The notes beneath the pieces are model-generated. The model did no database searches and had not been told where the DNA came from. It saw only the letters and a list, made by a program, of their open reading frames with translations. This document shows, one piece after another, positions 14,101-27,183 of a DNA stretch of 64,000 nucleotides. Where the stretch lies: NCBI GenBank assembly GCA_963970005.1, contig CAXAMN010027439.1, forward strand, positions 335,714 to 399,713, written 5' to 3'. The stretch's first letter is position 1; each line of letters begins with the position of its first letter. The position numbers were made by a program, and so were the translations under genes. Source of the stretch: Durusdinium trenchii (lineage: Eukaryota; Sar; Dinophyceae; Suessiales; Symbiodiniaceae).

Positions 14101-17100
14101 CTCCCCTGGTGAGGCACCCATCCGGCGGGATTAGCTCTTGTTTACTTGTAGTCCCGATCTTTGGAAGCCAAAGTGTATTTTGTGACGGACAGCCAATTTG
14201 TTCATATTCATGTGACGCGTCGTGTGTTTATCGGCCACGTGGCCTTGGTAGGGGGACTAACATCTACAGTTTGTGATGAACCAACATCACCAACATCCAC
14301 AAAAATTCGCTGTCTGTGTAAAATAAAGGTTTGCAGGGGTGCTTCCTTTGCTTTTCCTAATTTCCAGCAGTGCTTTCTTTTGTGTTCGTCTAACACACCC
14401 CTGAACACCCGAGATTCACTGACCAGAACATCATGAGTGTGCATTGAAAGAGACCCTCGGGTTCGACCCAAGTGGAGGAAAAATAGAGGACCATTGCATT
14501 CTGTAAATTTCTTGATCACGGTCACACCACTTCAAAAATGGCTCTGGGTCAAACTTTGAGGACCTTGGGGCCTTGAATGACCTACGTATAGACGCCTAAA
14601 GAATGGTTGACCACCACCCACGGCTTTCGATCCCCCCATGAACCTACAGGGTCCAACCCCCCCCGTTTCAGCGAATGGCATCCGCCTCAGAGGCCAAGCA
14701 CCAAGGCCCCCCACGTTGCACCATGGTTCATCAGCCCAACAAAGCTGGTCTCCCTCCTGGTTGGAGCAGTTGAGATGTGTTGAGGTCACATGTGAGGACG
14801 CTTTCAGCTGCATCTGACAAGCTGTTTTGGAACATATCGGAAATCTCCACGTCTTTTGCCAACACAAAGAAGGACTCTGCAAGGGGGGTTCCTATCCACG
14901 AACCAGCCAACTTGAGGTGAAGAAATCTCAAGGGTTGCATTGTCCCAAGTGACAAGCTTGGAATTCCAAGTTCAACCAGGTCAAACGAGCTGCATTTGGT
15001 TAAGTTGGCCAGGTTTGACAATTCGGTGTGGTTCCTTCCTTTCCAGCAAGGTGTGCTCACTAGCTGCATTGAGTAGAATTCTGAAGGGTGCAGGTTCCAG
15101 TGGCCTGAAGACTGGCCACTTGCATGTGACCAGACCAGGTTGGTCAAATGCTGAACCTTAAAACATGTTTTAAACCAATCTTCAAATCACCTCCAATTCG
15201 TTCCAAAGAACGGAGTGTCTATAAGCTCAATCACCAGGAACACACTCCGTGCTGCGAGTTTCGCGGACGAAGCTGTTTAGGATCGTCGCTGCTTCGCAGT
15301 GCTCCATGCCGCACCGTGCGTCGCTCCGTGCATCGTGCCTGCAGTTGTAGTCGGAGGAGACCTGAATATTTTCGGCCTGAGCGTGCACAGGCACAAGCAC
15401 GTCTGGCCGTCTGGCATTTGGCTGTGAGGGTCAAGAAAGAATGGCTTAATTACAAGAGGGTCTGAAGAAGCCATGGTTGGCTCGCGTTGTCTTTCATGGC
15501 ATTTCAAGTGATTTGGCGTTCAGTTGACTTGGGCGTAACAGGTGCCCTTTCCGTACCACCAACTGAACCAGGGAGTAACCTCAATGGCTTGCCTTCGAGA
15601 AGGAGCCTCTTTCTTCTGACTGAAAATATGCTCGGCCACCAATGCTTCAATGACCGGTAGCTGGAAAGTGTTGTCAATGAGTCTATGAGACGGCAGAAAG
15701 TCTGGATGTCTTGCGGCAGAAAGTCTGTGAAGTGTCTCTTGAACCCGAGATGTTGAAGTTGGAACGTTCACATCTCAAAACCGGTTCAAAACCGGTTCCT
15801 GCCTCATTCGATGACCGTATTTTGTTCCAAGAGCTCATAGAAAGTCCCTCAAGAAGATTCAAGACATTTCCCATTGCCATTAAGTTCTCAAGGAGTATAC
15901 AAATCATAACCCTGCAAGCCTCGCAACACGAAGGGAGAGTCTTGCCTCCAACGCCCATTCCCCTGACCCCAAACGAGGTACACTTGGCCACAAAAACTGC
16001 AGAAACAGGTCAACAGTTTGGCATCCAAGTCCAAACAGCTTTTGATAAGACTCCCCTGACTTCTGCTCTTCCTCAAAACCCCTTTCCGACTCTCCCACAT
16101 GGGGAAAAAAAAGCACAATCTCCGCCTGCTTCACACAACAGCACGCTCGAAAGCAAAGGCTGTCTTCAGGGCCTGCAACAGCAAACATGCGCAAAAGAAA
16201 ATAGCCATGAAGATGCCCAATGCTCCAGCAGCTAATTAGGATGTATACATATATATATATATATATCGTTATTATTAATGTGTAATTATCTTTTTAGGTG
16301 GTGTTCATGAGTACACATCGACCCTGGTGTTCATTCGATCACCCAGCGTTCAACCACTTCAAAGGTTGTCCAATAGTTGGGCTCGAACGCCTGACAAGAT
16401 GCAAACTTCTTGTTTTCAAACCTTGAGGGCGAGGTGTGCACTATTCTCAGAATCCTGATCGGATACGGGGTAGAGGCAGGACCTTTAAACAAAAATGTGC
16501 ATGTTACAACTCGCTGGCGTGCAAAAATCCCGGAATCCCGACCAATGGATTAGATCTAATTTCTTGAAGAGTTGACCTTCCTGAGACTAGGAGACTAGGA
16601 GTATGTAAACTTGAACATGAGGACTTTGACCTTAATTGCTTGAATGTGTGTCTCTCAAAATGAATGACTTCGGACTTCCCCCCAATTGACGTGATGTTGG
16701 TGTTTGTGGTGCTCCTTGCAGGGTCCAAAACATGGAGACCGATTCAAACTTGTCCCTCCAAAAGGGAGAAGCAAAAAAGCGAGAAACTCAAAAACCACCT
16801 TCCATTCCACATGGTTTCCACACCAAAATAGCATGTCGACCTATGAAACCTAGTAGGACCCCTCCCTCTTGAAAGATCAATAGAACTAAGACATCCCCAA
16901 ATCCCCACCCAAATATGTCACCTCCGGTGGTCCCTTTCTTGGCCAATGGCCGGGGCCACTCGTGCCGCGGCGCCGTGCCTAACCAGCCCGTCTCTTGCGA
17001 CAGCTCGGATGTCCTGATGTCTGTGCTGAAAAACATCTGTTCGACGCTTTGTTCCGAACAAGACCCAAGACGGCTAATTAGGAAGAAGGCAAACAGAAGA

Positions 17101-18514
17101 AGACGAAGACCAGCCCTTGAACTAAGTTGGAGCTTTGGATTCCACCCATTCCTATATTTCCTTATGATGTTGTGATGTGATTCATCATGTTTTGAGCCCG
17201 AAGCTTTCAATGTCATCCTTCTGAAGGGAACACATGGAACTCAGTTGTGAAATCACCAATGGCTTGTTGATCCTTTGCCTTTGTCTTGTCTTCATCTAAC
17301 GACCGACCGGCTAGGTTCACTCTGTGCGGCCTTGGTCCACACAGGATCTACATCTACATCTACCCTCATCCTCCAACCTCAGATCTCCAAATCTCCGGGT
17401 CCTCACCATTTCATGCCAACCTCTGTCGATCCCATCCTGCCGTTGACTTCGGACCGACCCCCACCGAGACCGGGACTGGGACCGGCTGAGTCTCACTCTC
17501 AAGACTCGTCAGCGTCACAGAGCGTCCGACCGGAGGGGGTGATCCGAAAAACAGGAGAGTTCCTCAGCTGATACCAGGTGTCCTTCCTTTTTGGGATCGA
17601 TTAGCCCTCAGAGGTTTGCCAGTGTGCCATGTTGCAGGTATGAAGTTGGAAGGAGCTGGTGATACCAAGTCCAGTGCTGCTGTTCCAAGTCAAACATCAT
17701 CCAAATGAACATCCGTGAAGGAAACCTATGGGCATGAGGAGATACGATGAGTGTACCAAGACACTCGAATTCTAGGACAAGTAAGTTTTATAGTAAATGA
17801 ACATACATCAAGCATATTCAATAGATTTGAATAGATTGGAACAGTCTCCTTGACACAAAGGACATCTCTCACCGCCCGGCCCCCCTGCTGGACCAAAGAG
17901 AAGGTTCTGGCCTTTGAGAAGCTCCAGGTATCTGCCTCAAGTCAAAGCTGTCAGGGTGGGGTCGGGTCGGTCGGGTCAGTCAGGTCGCTCGGCGCCTTTT
18001 GGAATGCAGATGAGACCTGGAATGAGAACTGCTGGAGCTGCTCGTTGCCCAAATGGCTTGCCGAAGCCACTTTTTGGTGGGACCTATTTGGGTGCCAAGC
18101 TTGTGCAGAGTGCTGAGGCTGTTTGAACAATTGAGAAACGCCTGTTCCAAGGCTCTCAGCTGAGGCCTTTGCCGAACGGCTCAAACCACATCGACAGCAT
18201 CACATCGGCCGTCGACGGGAAATGACGCGCCTTCTGCACACTTCTGCGATAGTCCGTCCAGTGCACGAGCACAACCTGGCAGCCACAAAAACCATATTTG
18301 TTTCACTATAGTATTGAGAAAACGTTCGAACATCCAACTCCTGGCGACATTCACAACGATCAGTGTTCAGTATTCCATAAGCATTCCATAATGCCACAAG
18401 CTCAAAAATAATGTTCAACTAGGAGTGATTCGCTTACACGGTCAACAGCCAGGCCAAGAACAGGTGGCCCATGGTGGCCCCATATCAAACGCAAGGCCAG
18501 ATACAAGAAGAGGT

Positions 18515-18610
18515 TCTTCTCTCTCTCTCTCTCTCTTCTTTCTTTCTTTCTTTCTTTATTGCTTTCTTTTCTGTTCTTTTCTTTTCTTTTCTTTCTTTCT
18601 TTCCTTCCCT
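18515..18610. repeat. CT / CTTT microsatellite
   Basis: A pyrimidine tract on the + strand: CT dinucleotides pass into CTTT and CTTTT units. It creates long stop-free frames on both strands (Ser/Leu/Phe-rich on one, Lys/Arg/Glu-rich on the other) that are not genes. Confidence 0.9.
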
Positions 18611-19805
18611 GTGTTGAAACCTTGGGCCCCGGAAAGACATCACAAACCATCACAAATGTGTGCTGGTTCCCGGTCGGTCATATCCCAAGTTCCGAGATCA
18701 GACCTGCTTTCTAACGGCAACGCCTCAACCTCATGGCTATATATTTCAACTTGCACTGAAGTTTCTCCACTGGGCAGAACAACACTATCAAAACCTAAGA
18801 TTTTGTGCTCTGGTCTTTGGACTTGAGATCCAAAGCTTGACCCAAACCTTCAATCGGCTGCTCAAGTGGACCAACATCGTTTGGGTCTGCGCCTGGTACT
18901 TCACTCCGCTGAAGACCCACCGCGGGTCCATCCCTGACAGCTCGTAATGGATGGCCATGGTCGATCCATCATCCATCTGCATCCCCCATAATCAAGGGTC
19001 AACAGCTTCCAACATCTCGAAAAATGTCCAGCTACCTATAGGGCCTACAGGACTTCTACACTCCCACGAACACATCATATCGAAGTGAAAGACCCCCTGT
19101 TTGTAGAGGAATATAGTCTTCCAAGGGACCGTTGCCCAGCTTCCATGTTATACAGTGAGTCAGGGCTTCTACTTACTTTATGGATGGACCTTCAACGGCT
19201 TTGTTTTCTGGTGAGGCATCAGAGGAGTGAGGCTGGGCGGGTTGTGTTTTCCATACACATCCCTCAGCATGATAGAGAAACCAGCAACCGGATCTACCAA
19301 ATTGTTTGAGACAAGCCAAGCTGTGCGTTTTCTCAAGATAGAGAGTGTGCATTTGAAAATTGAGGGTACGTGTCCTGCCACACACAGGTTGGCAAAACCG
19401 GCAAACACTCACATATAACCAGCCTGATTTGTAGAGATGTCTTTTGCGTTTCATGATGATCTTCAAAAGCAACTCCACAGTTACCTGTCATGGGGTCAAA
19501 CCCGTCACGCTTTCCGGCCTTCCGGTGGATCTGCCTCGACAAAAGCACTGACCTCAGCGGCCAGGCCGAAGCAACGAAACAGTCTCAGATGTTGGACGAT
19601 GTCCTGTGACCTAAAATAGCCGCTTTTGGGTGTAGAACTTCTCCAACAATATAGGAAGGGTGTCCACACTGTCGATAAAGAACCAAGACTTGGAGAACCG
19701 TGACTTGGTGGTCTGACGCGGGTTAAGTAGGCGCGTCAAGATGCGCATGACGATCCATTGAAGTAGGCGCATGACAGCTATAATAAGATGGAGCCTGAGC
19801 AGTGC

Positions 19806-19905
19806 AGACTTACTACTAGGAGCAAGGAGGCGGAGGACGCTACGTTCGGTGCTCCTGGCCTTACTACTAGTAACAAGGTTCGCTACGTTCGTAGCAAAGG
19901 GCATC
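19806..19905. repeat. Dispersed CTACTAG-type repeat cluster
   Basis: Contains CTACTAGGAGCAAGGA, GCTCCTGGC and CTACTAGTAACAAGG words with insertions of CGCTACGTTCG. It is a diverged member of the family and links the 'GGAGCAAGGACG' and 'GTAACAAG' variants in one cluster. Confidence 0.7.
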
Positions 19906-20422
19906 GCTGAGACTCTAGCGGCTGTTCCGCCGGCACTGGAGGTCCCAGCAGGAAAAACAAGTATCCTGGCAGGCGGCAGGCGTCCTGAATTCCACAGTGG
20001 TCCATACTCCATACTCCGGAGTTGTGGTGCCTCTGAAAGCATGGTGTGGCAGCCCAGTCATGATAGTCATTTATAGAATCCTGTGAAGTGCTGAACTTTG
20101 CTGAAGTTAAATAAAACTTGTGTTCACGATTGATTGGCACATTCAGGGCACCCTATTCCTCTTACGTGGCACCAATCCAGAGAAAATTCACAAAGAATCA
20201 ACACTGGTACCCCAATTAGGATGTGAGACAACATTGCTTCCATGAATACACCCCAATCAACCTTGATCCTGTGCTTGTCCTCCGGCTTCAATCCAAAGAA
20301 AAAGGCAACCAGTGGACTGTCAGCCTCCCTTACCAACTCGAGTTCAGCTGCAGAAAAGCCTGCTTGGGAACGTTGAAGATGTTGATAAGACATGGCAGGA
20401 TGGACATGTTCATCTGTGCTCG

Positions 20423-20515
20423 ACTAGGAGCAAGGACGCTACTAGGGGCTCCTGGCCGTACTACTAGGAGCAAGTAGCTGCTAGGGGCTCCTGGCATCGC
20501 TACTAGGAGCAACAT
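20423..20515. repeat. Dispersed CTACTAG-type repeat cluster
   Basis: Two and a half units of the 40-bp repeat in the same orientation as the array at 10.4 kb, with GGCCGTACTACTAGGAGCAAG as a variant junction. Confidence 0.8.
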
Positions 20516-23500
20516 GGAAGTGAAGCAAAGAACGCACGAACGCACCGTGCCAGTCGGAAGTCCACGCGTGGTGCCTGGCCTAAATCTGAAATTCCTCACC
20601 ACCAAGGGTGGAGATCGGATTTTCTGGCGCGAGCAAACGGAATTGCTAGGCCCTATATAGTGTAGAAGTAGAAGTATCTGGTGTTTTCCTGCAGCAATCA
20701 GGCCTTCAAAGAAAAATTATACTGATACCACACAGCTCCAAAGGTCCTAGTGATAGTGGTGTTTCCAATCGCATGACATCAAGATCATCAAGCTATTCTA
20801 CGTCTGCTGCGGGGAGTTCTTTTGAACTAATAAAGAATCTGTGAAGGCTTCGAGATGTGCCCTGGTAATCTTCCACTTCGAATTGAGAGACCTCCACTTT
20901 TTGCAGGAACTGGTGCAGGAACTGGAACAAACAACGGACTAACTCCAGGATCGACTTCTCCATAACTTGTCCAAGTCATATTCCAGACTATAAAACAGCA
21001 AAATCTTCAAAAAACCACACCTTGATTAGTAACTAGTATTATTTTAGTCTGACGTGTCACACTCGGGGGGTTGAACTCACCCGGGAACGGGCGGATCGAA
21101 CGAAGAAACGTGCCAAGAGCAAGTCATGGGAAGACCTGAATCCTTTTTTGCGGAAGCGAATGGCGCTTGATAGTCAGCCTCCCCACTGGCGTAGGAGGTG
21201 GCATTCGGCACGATGAACTCGAGCTCGTGCTCAGCGGCCTCCGGCACAGATGGTGCAAGTGATCAACTTCAAGCGGAAAAGTTTTGACTGGAGAGGATCC
21301 TGGCCTGCGTCTCTGGAAGCCTCCATCATGACATTACGACCAATGCTGCCAAACCTCTAAAAAATGATTTCATACACCGAACTCTGGAATCCTGAACAGG
21401 TGGGGTCAAAACATGTCTGGGCATTAGCAAAGAAACATGTTCGTCACGGAGCTGAACAAAAAGACACTGGAGTCACTGGATTTTTGGTACAGGAATACGT
21501 CCTGCATATCGAATAGCACAGCATTAAGTATTAAGAAGAAAAACGCAATGCAAATCTCCTGATGTTCAACCAACTGCGACAACCACTTGAGAGTTCCTGG
21601 GTTCTGGCAGTTTCTTCCAGGATGCCTTGACGAAACGCCACCCCGCCCCCCTTCGGAATCCTCTTGACCATCTGGGGCATCCAACAGGAGGAAGGTTCTC
21701 CTTCCGACATGCCTCTGTGTCTGGAACCTGCCCGTTTAGCGCCAGACACAGGGTCGTTGGACAAAGCAGGGCCGTTTTGGGGTCGTGTGGGGGTCAAAAG
21801 CTGCATCTTGCAAGCGCTGGGGAAGATGCGATGATGAGGGATAAGCAACACGACCGGACTCTGTCGTCTCCGTCTTTGGCAAATTCTGAGTTTGAATGCA
21901 ATAGCTGCGAGAACAGGATTGACAGCTGGCATTTTTTGGTATGAGAATTGTACGCTAGGCTGGCGGTATCTGGCGGTGATCAAGCTGACGGTTATCTGTT
22001 GTTGGTATACTGATGCAAGACTCAAAGTTAAAGAACTTTGAACTGCTGAAACCCAGGTACCACTGTTGTCGAAAACTCTTGAAATAAACTGAAATGACAG
22101 TCTCCCAAACTAGGACAAGGTCAATGTTGTCAGCCTACACGTAGATTCTCCAAAGATGCTCAGAGCTGAAGGCTCCAGCTGCACAGGAGATTGTGGGAGG
22201 CAGAAAACAGGCTGGGCAACCCAAGCCATGTCGCCACGGGAATCCTTCATAACTTGTCAGCCAACATCTTCTGCCTATTTCTGCCTCATTAGAGGCCTTT
22301 GTGTATCCTACAGACCACCTGAGCCCTAACCGTGAAGCTAAAACGAAGTAGTCTGATAGAATGGCCTCACAGGAATGTCAAATTGCATTGGTGACCACTG
22401 AAGATTGGCTAACGAAGAGCAAGAAACAATACCTCCATAGATGTCCATAGCTTTCTGGTCAAATGTTTCTTGGTGCCATATCTGGGTTATCCAGCTCCCC
22501 AATGAATCCAAGCCTTTGCAAGTTAGACTCCCTGCTACAGTACAAGGCCTGTGACCTCATGGATATTCGACGCAAATTTATCATAATTGATCATAATGCA
22601 TCTACAATCAATCTATCCAATCTAGTCCGAACTAATCTTATCTTATCTATATAATATACATATATATATATAATCAATATACATCTATATATATATATAT
22701 CCCAAGCCAGCCCAATCCCATAAGATATATTATCATTATCTATCAATCTTCTCTCGTCTACTGTCCACTATCTACTCTAGTCTAGTCTAATCTCTCAATC
22801 CATCTCTCTTTCTCTCTCTCTCTCTACACTTGCACATACGAACAGGAAAAGGATCAACATAGGAACTGCCAGCTACTTAGGAAGCTTCTTCTCCTCTAAT
22901 TATAAGGATGGTCTGTCAGTTTCTTACTCTAGTTCAAGTGGGCCAAGTTCCCGGATTAAGACTCCGGATGTTCTAATTGTTCTAAAGCTTCTATATGCTT
23001 CTATTCTCCCAGTCCAATCACCAAGGGCCTCATCCAGCAGTTCGGGCTCGGCCGTGCGTCTGGAAGCTCGACCTGCACGGTGCACACGATGCCTCGACAC
23101 CCATCGGTCGGTTTTGGCCGTGGACTCGACGGTGGAAACTTCCTCGATCCTCAAAGCAAAACCGCATACCGTCACATCGAACTATGCACCGTTTGTTCTT
23201 AGCGCCATTTCTTGACATGTCAGCTGTCTGCCCTGTCCAAGCTCCAAAATCAGCATCCCTTCACGACCAAGCGATCAGGTCACGACGAAAGATCTCACAT
23301 GCATTCGAAACATGCGGAACCAAGTGTGCAAGGGGGATGCTGCGTCTTTCGGCAGTAGAATCGCTGCAATTTCGGATGGGAAAACCCATGGCCATGTTTT
23401 CTCTTCATCCATTTCGGACCCCGTTTCGGGGCCCGTCCGTGTCGCCTCTGACGCCCGGTGATGTGCCCAGCACCTCGGGTCACGGGACGGTCCCGGGACC

Positions 23501-23839
23501 GGTCCGAGCTCTACTCCGTTACTCCTCGGCCACGTGAAAAGAGCCGTGTGAAACCATGTGAATGGTATCAGTTCTGGTGAACATATTGCATGTTGAATGC
23601 CCCCTGTTTAATGAATTGAGATCGGATCCACGAAAACAACATCGCGTATCATTGGACCCATGTATCAGGCATTGAATAGACATGAATAGACCAACAAGAT
23701 TTCAGCGAAGGCAAGTGTTCGGGATGCCCCCTCACTGGTGCAGGAGCACAAAAACAGCAGCATCGAAGTTTCTTGAAATCTGCGATTACAGGTTCCTGGA
23801 CTCCATCAGTAGTGGACTTGGTGCCTGATGCGAATATTA

Positions 23840-23930
23840 GAAACAAGAAGCTACTAGGAACAAGTGCATCGCTTCTAGTAACAAGTGCCTTACTAGTAGT
23901 AACAAGAAGCTATTAGAAACAAGCATCGTC
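23840..23930. repeat. Dispersed CTACTAG-type repeat cluster
   Basis: The 'ACAAGAAGCTACTAG' variant: several copies of GAAGCTACTAGGAACAAG and CTAGTAACAAGTGC. Close relatives lie at 41,365-41,470 and 57,310-57,395. Confidence 0.75.
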
Positions 23931-24734
23931 AATTTAAAAGGTCTGGGGCAACCGGGCCGTCCTCTGCGGACTGGCATCCAAGGTCTCCTTGGCGTCTTCA
24001 CGTCATCGGTCTGTGTTGGACTCGTCAACAAGTATTTCATCCGTCTAAGTCTGTGTTCTTCTGTTTCTTTGCTAAACTAAGTCTGTGTTCTTCTGTTCTT
24101 CTAAGTCTGTGTTAAACAAAAGATCCAAACAAACACCGCTCGTCTCGGCAGGCTCCCGCACATCCGGGAATTCCGGGGTTCCCATCTCTGGCGAGGCCTG
24201 CTTGAGTCTCGCTCCACAACGATGGGATAATGCACGCCACTGAAGCAAACCACGTAACGTGCAACTGGGTGAAATGACTTCCATGATTCCAAGGTCGTAC
24301 ACAAAGAAATATGAACCAATTATAGTCTGTAGTAGTCATTCGTCTGTGACCCCTTTTTTGTAACACACAAATACCATTAAATAGCTACTCATAGGGTCCC
24401 TGGTTGCCGTTTGGAACCTCCCATGTGGAACCAACACGGCGCCGCCAACTCTATTGTCCCATTCAACTTGCCCACAGCAAGCCAAAACTGCTACATGAAT
24501 ATCAATGATCTGAATCTGAATTCTCAATGTGGTTAGGCGCCATCGCTACTAGTGTGAAGGCTATTGCTATTGCTGGTCTTAGACCAACCACGCCTCCTTC
24601 CTTCACCCCGTCGTGGCTCGCCTTGCGGCGTCCGCAGGAGGGCCAACAGCGCCTGGGGCGCTCCACCGTGACGCCGAAATGAGGGCACGGGGCCAAAGCC
24701 TGGGGCGGTCGGCTCGAAGATCGTTGGGTGGAAT

Positions 24735-24850
24735 CGTTGCTTCTTGTTACTAGTAAGAATGCTACTAGTAACAAGCCCGTGTTCCTAGTAGCTTCTTGCT
24801 CCTAGTAGTACGGCCAGGAGCCCCTAGTAGCGTCCTTGCTCCTATAGGAA
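24735..24850. repeat. Dispersed CTACTAG-type repeat cluster
   Basis: Mixes inverted and direct words of the family (GTTACTAGTAAGAATGCTAC, CTCCTAGTAGTACGGCCAGG, GTAGCGTCCTTGCTCC). The GTTACTAGTAAGAATGCTACTAGTAAC stretch is partly palindromic around ACTAGT. Confidence 0.75.
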
Positions 24851-27000
24851 TCGCTGATTCCAAGATGGATCGAGTGATGTTTTCAGTGGTGGAATCTTGC
24901 CCCTGGCATCCAGGGTCTTTTTGTCCTGAGGTGACGAAGCAAGAAGAGTTCATAAGATAGGGGATACAATGAAGATTGAAACTGTTCGGACTAGGGGCAG
25001 GACCCAGGTTTCACACTGTGCTTTTTTGGAAAGCAAATCCAAGCATTCGACATCTCGCACAAAGACGAGACTAAAGACGAGCAACCAGGGTAGTTTTGAT
25101 GTATATATATATATATTTGGATCGACTTGGGTAGTTCTACCGGAGATGTTTTAACTTAAAGGCAACGTTCACATGATTACAGTAATTGAAACAGTGGCCC
25201 ACCCACTCCAATCTCTTCAATCATCTATCTGTGCTAGAATTTCACAGAGGCTGGTGACTGGTGCAAATAAAACAAAGGCTACTAACAGCTACTAGTGAGA
25301 AGGTGGCACATGATCCCGCAATGCACAGAATGGGAACTTGCCAAACTGACAACTGGTTCTTCAGTTCTGCCGCTTCCACCATCTTCCTGGAAGCTAAGGC
25401 TGCTGCCTACAAAAGCCCAGTCCACTTGACACTGATCTGGAACAGCTGCAGTTGCTCAGAGTTGCCCAACTCAGAGGAAGCGAATCAAACCTTCCTAACA
25501 ACAACGAATGCTTTGCGCCATGGAACTCCACTACTTTGGGATTTGGTGGTCTGAAACTTGCGAGCAGAACCTTGGAATCCGACACCACCCAAAGAACGTA
25601 GCCCACGGCTCTTCATGTCGTGGCCACATGTGGCCACACAAAAAAAAAGGCTTGATGAGAATCTTCCAACCCTTGAGTCTACCATGGTCTGGCTATGACT
25701 ATGACTGGAAATCCAAGCCATACCTCCACTATATAGCGAATTCACCAGCTCTGAGCATCGACCCCCTTGTCGGATGGGCTCGGGGGCGGGGTGTTGATAT
25801 GGACCAGACGGCAACGCACCCGAAAAAGATAGGGAACCTACGGAACGTAGGATGGGGATGAACAGGGATTTAAACACAAAGGGAAAAAGGGATGCTCAGG
25901 GCTTTGGCTTTGGGATGCTTTGGGCTACTTTACAACATTTGACTGCATAAAATAAAGGGGGGGGTCCACCCATTCCAGCCCCATGCCTCTGGTGTGTTGC
26001 TTTCTCACTTCCAATTCGCATTCCCGTTTGGGGCGCGGTTTCACCGCGCAGATGCCATCCTGCTCAGCCATTACTGAGCAGCGCTGTCCTACACGCGACT
26101 CTCGGCCATCATTGAATTTCGTACGGTTCCTCGGCCAGTTCACTGCTGTCGGAGTCGCGAGCGATGGGTTGTGGTGGAACTGCGGTGAACATCCCGGGGA
26201 ACACCACGGGGACCAGCGGAATGACGTGAAGGTGGAGAGAGGAACGCGCAGAAGGCAACGTGAGCCGCAGTGGCAACTGCTATGGGGGCTTTCAACGAAT
26301 GTTCAAATTGTTTCATGTCATTCAGCGTCAGATTCAGATGTCTGTATGAATTTCAGTTACGTATATACAGTATATACAGTACATATAAGGTATCGCAAAT
26401 CATCCCAGAATGGATGCATGGCATGCAATCGGCTTTCTCTATTTTGGTGACCCAGGAACGCTTTTGGAGCAAATCCCTGAAGTGGCAGATGAAGGCTAAA
26501 TGGAGGGTGTGTGGAGAAAGGGGGTCAGCAAAAATTGCTTATACGAAGTTAGTGCATCATCAATACCTTAATTCCACGTCTTTCTGCAACGGTTTGTGGG
26601 TTTTTATTGCAGCCAAACCACTAATAGCCCCGGGTTCCACGCATGTCCTGGACCTTCCACGATGTTAGTATAGAATCTTGCCAAACCCTTTCGGCACTAC
26701 CCTTCCCTTTGCCTTCTTTCGCAGAGCCAATGGTTACCGGCTGAGACGATTCAGAGTTCTTCCCCCTTTCACCCCTCCGCGCCCCCGTCGGTCGCGTCTC
26801 TGAGCTCAGCCCGACGTGTCCAAAGGTTCGGTAGCACTTTGGAGGCAAATGCCCATAGATGGGCGTGCGCTCAGCCTGACACTGGAGACATCCATGTCCC
26901 ATTCACATTGGGGGCTTAAACCCCAACTTAAAGAAGAATGGGCTCCCCAAGGTGCTCTGACCTGCAACTCACTCCGGTCTTGTTGGCTTCGGTATTAGTT

Positions 27001-27017
27001 GTAATTAGTTGTAAAAA
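27001..27017. repeat. Left target-site duplication of the LINE
   Basis: The 17 bases GTAATTAGTTGTAAAAA recur exactly at 38,016-38,032. The copies bracket the whole coding region of the element, as expected for target-primed reverse transcription. Confidence 0.8.
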
Positions 27018-27073
27018 AGCTGCGGGGCTCAAAAGCCTGAAGGCTCGGGCGAACGGGCGCCCAGGGCGGGTTG

Positions 27074-27090
27074 TGCACCTCCACGGTGCA
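27074..27090 (+). promoter_or_regulatory. Hairpin in the LINE 5' leader
   Basis: TGCACC (27,074-27,079) and GGTGCA (27,085-27,090) form a 6-bp stem with a 5-base loop inside a GC-rich leader. LINE leaders usually hold the internal promoter; whether this hairpin matters is unknown. Confidence 0.35.
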
Positions 27091-27183
27091 GGTCCGTGTC
27101 AATAAGGGTCACGCCTCTGTGTGGCCCCCCTTGGCACTGTGACTTGTCGGTGCTGTGGTCCGAAAGGTGCATCGGTGTCTGCC

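Larger units (their letters stand above)
11173..27000. other. Gene-poor DNA, no recognisable gene
   Basis: No protein family or RNA gene is recognised. The longest open frame is 241 codons on the - strand at 11,777-12,502, without known motifs. Simple sequence lies at 16,245-16,266 (TA), 18,515-18,610 (CT and CTTT), 22,649-22,700 (TA), 22,803-22,826 (TC), 25,101-25,117 (TA) and 26,361-26,388. Repeat-family clusters lie at about 19,806-19,905, 20,423-20,515, 23,840-23,930, 24,535-24,560 and 24,735-24,850. The sequence just left of 27,001 is the pre-insertion flank of the LINE. Confidence 0.55.

Noticed and set aside
14731..15147. Leucine-rich frame on the - strand reminiscent of LRR repeats
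   Set aside because: Spacing of leucines is irregular and no flanking exon or second repeat is seen.
15711..16235. 174-codon + strand frame
   Set aside because: Low-complexity and opposed by - strand frames; no family resemblance.
22995..23537. 180-codon + strand frame in a GC-rich patch
   Set aside because: Stop-poor because of high GC; no motif and no conserved domain pattern.
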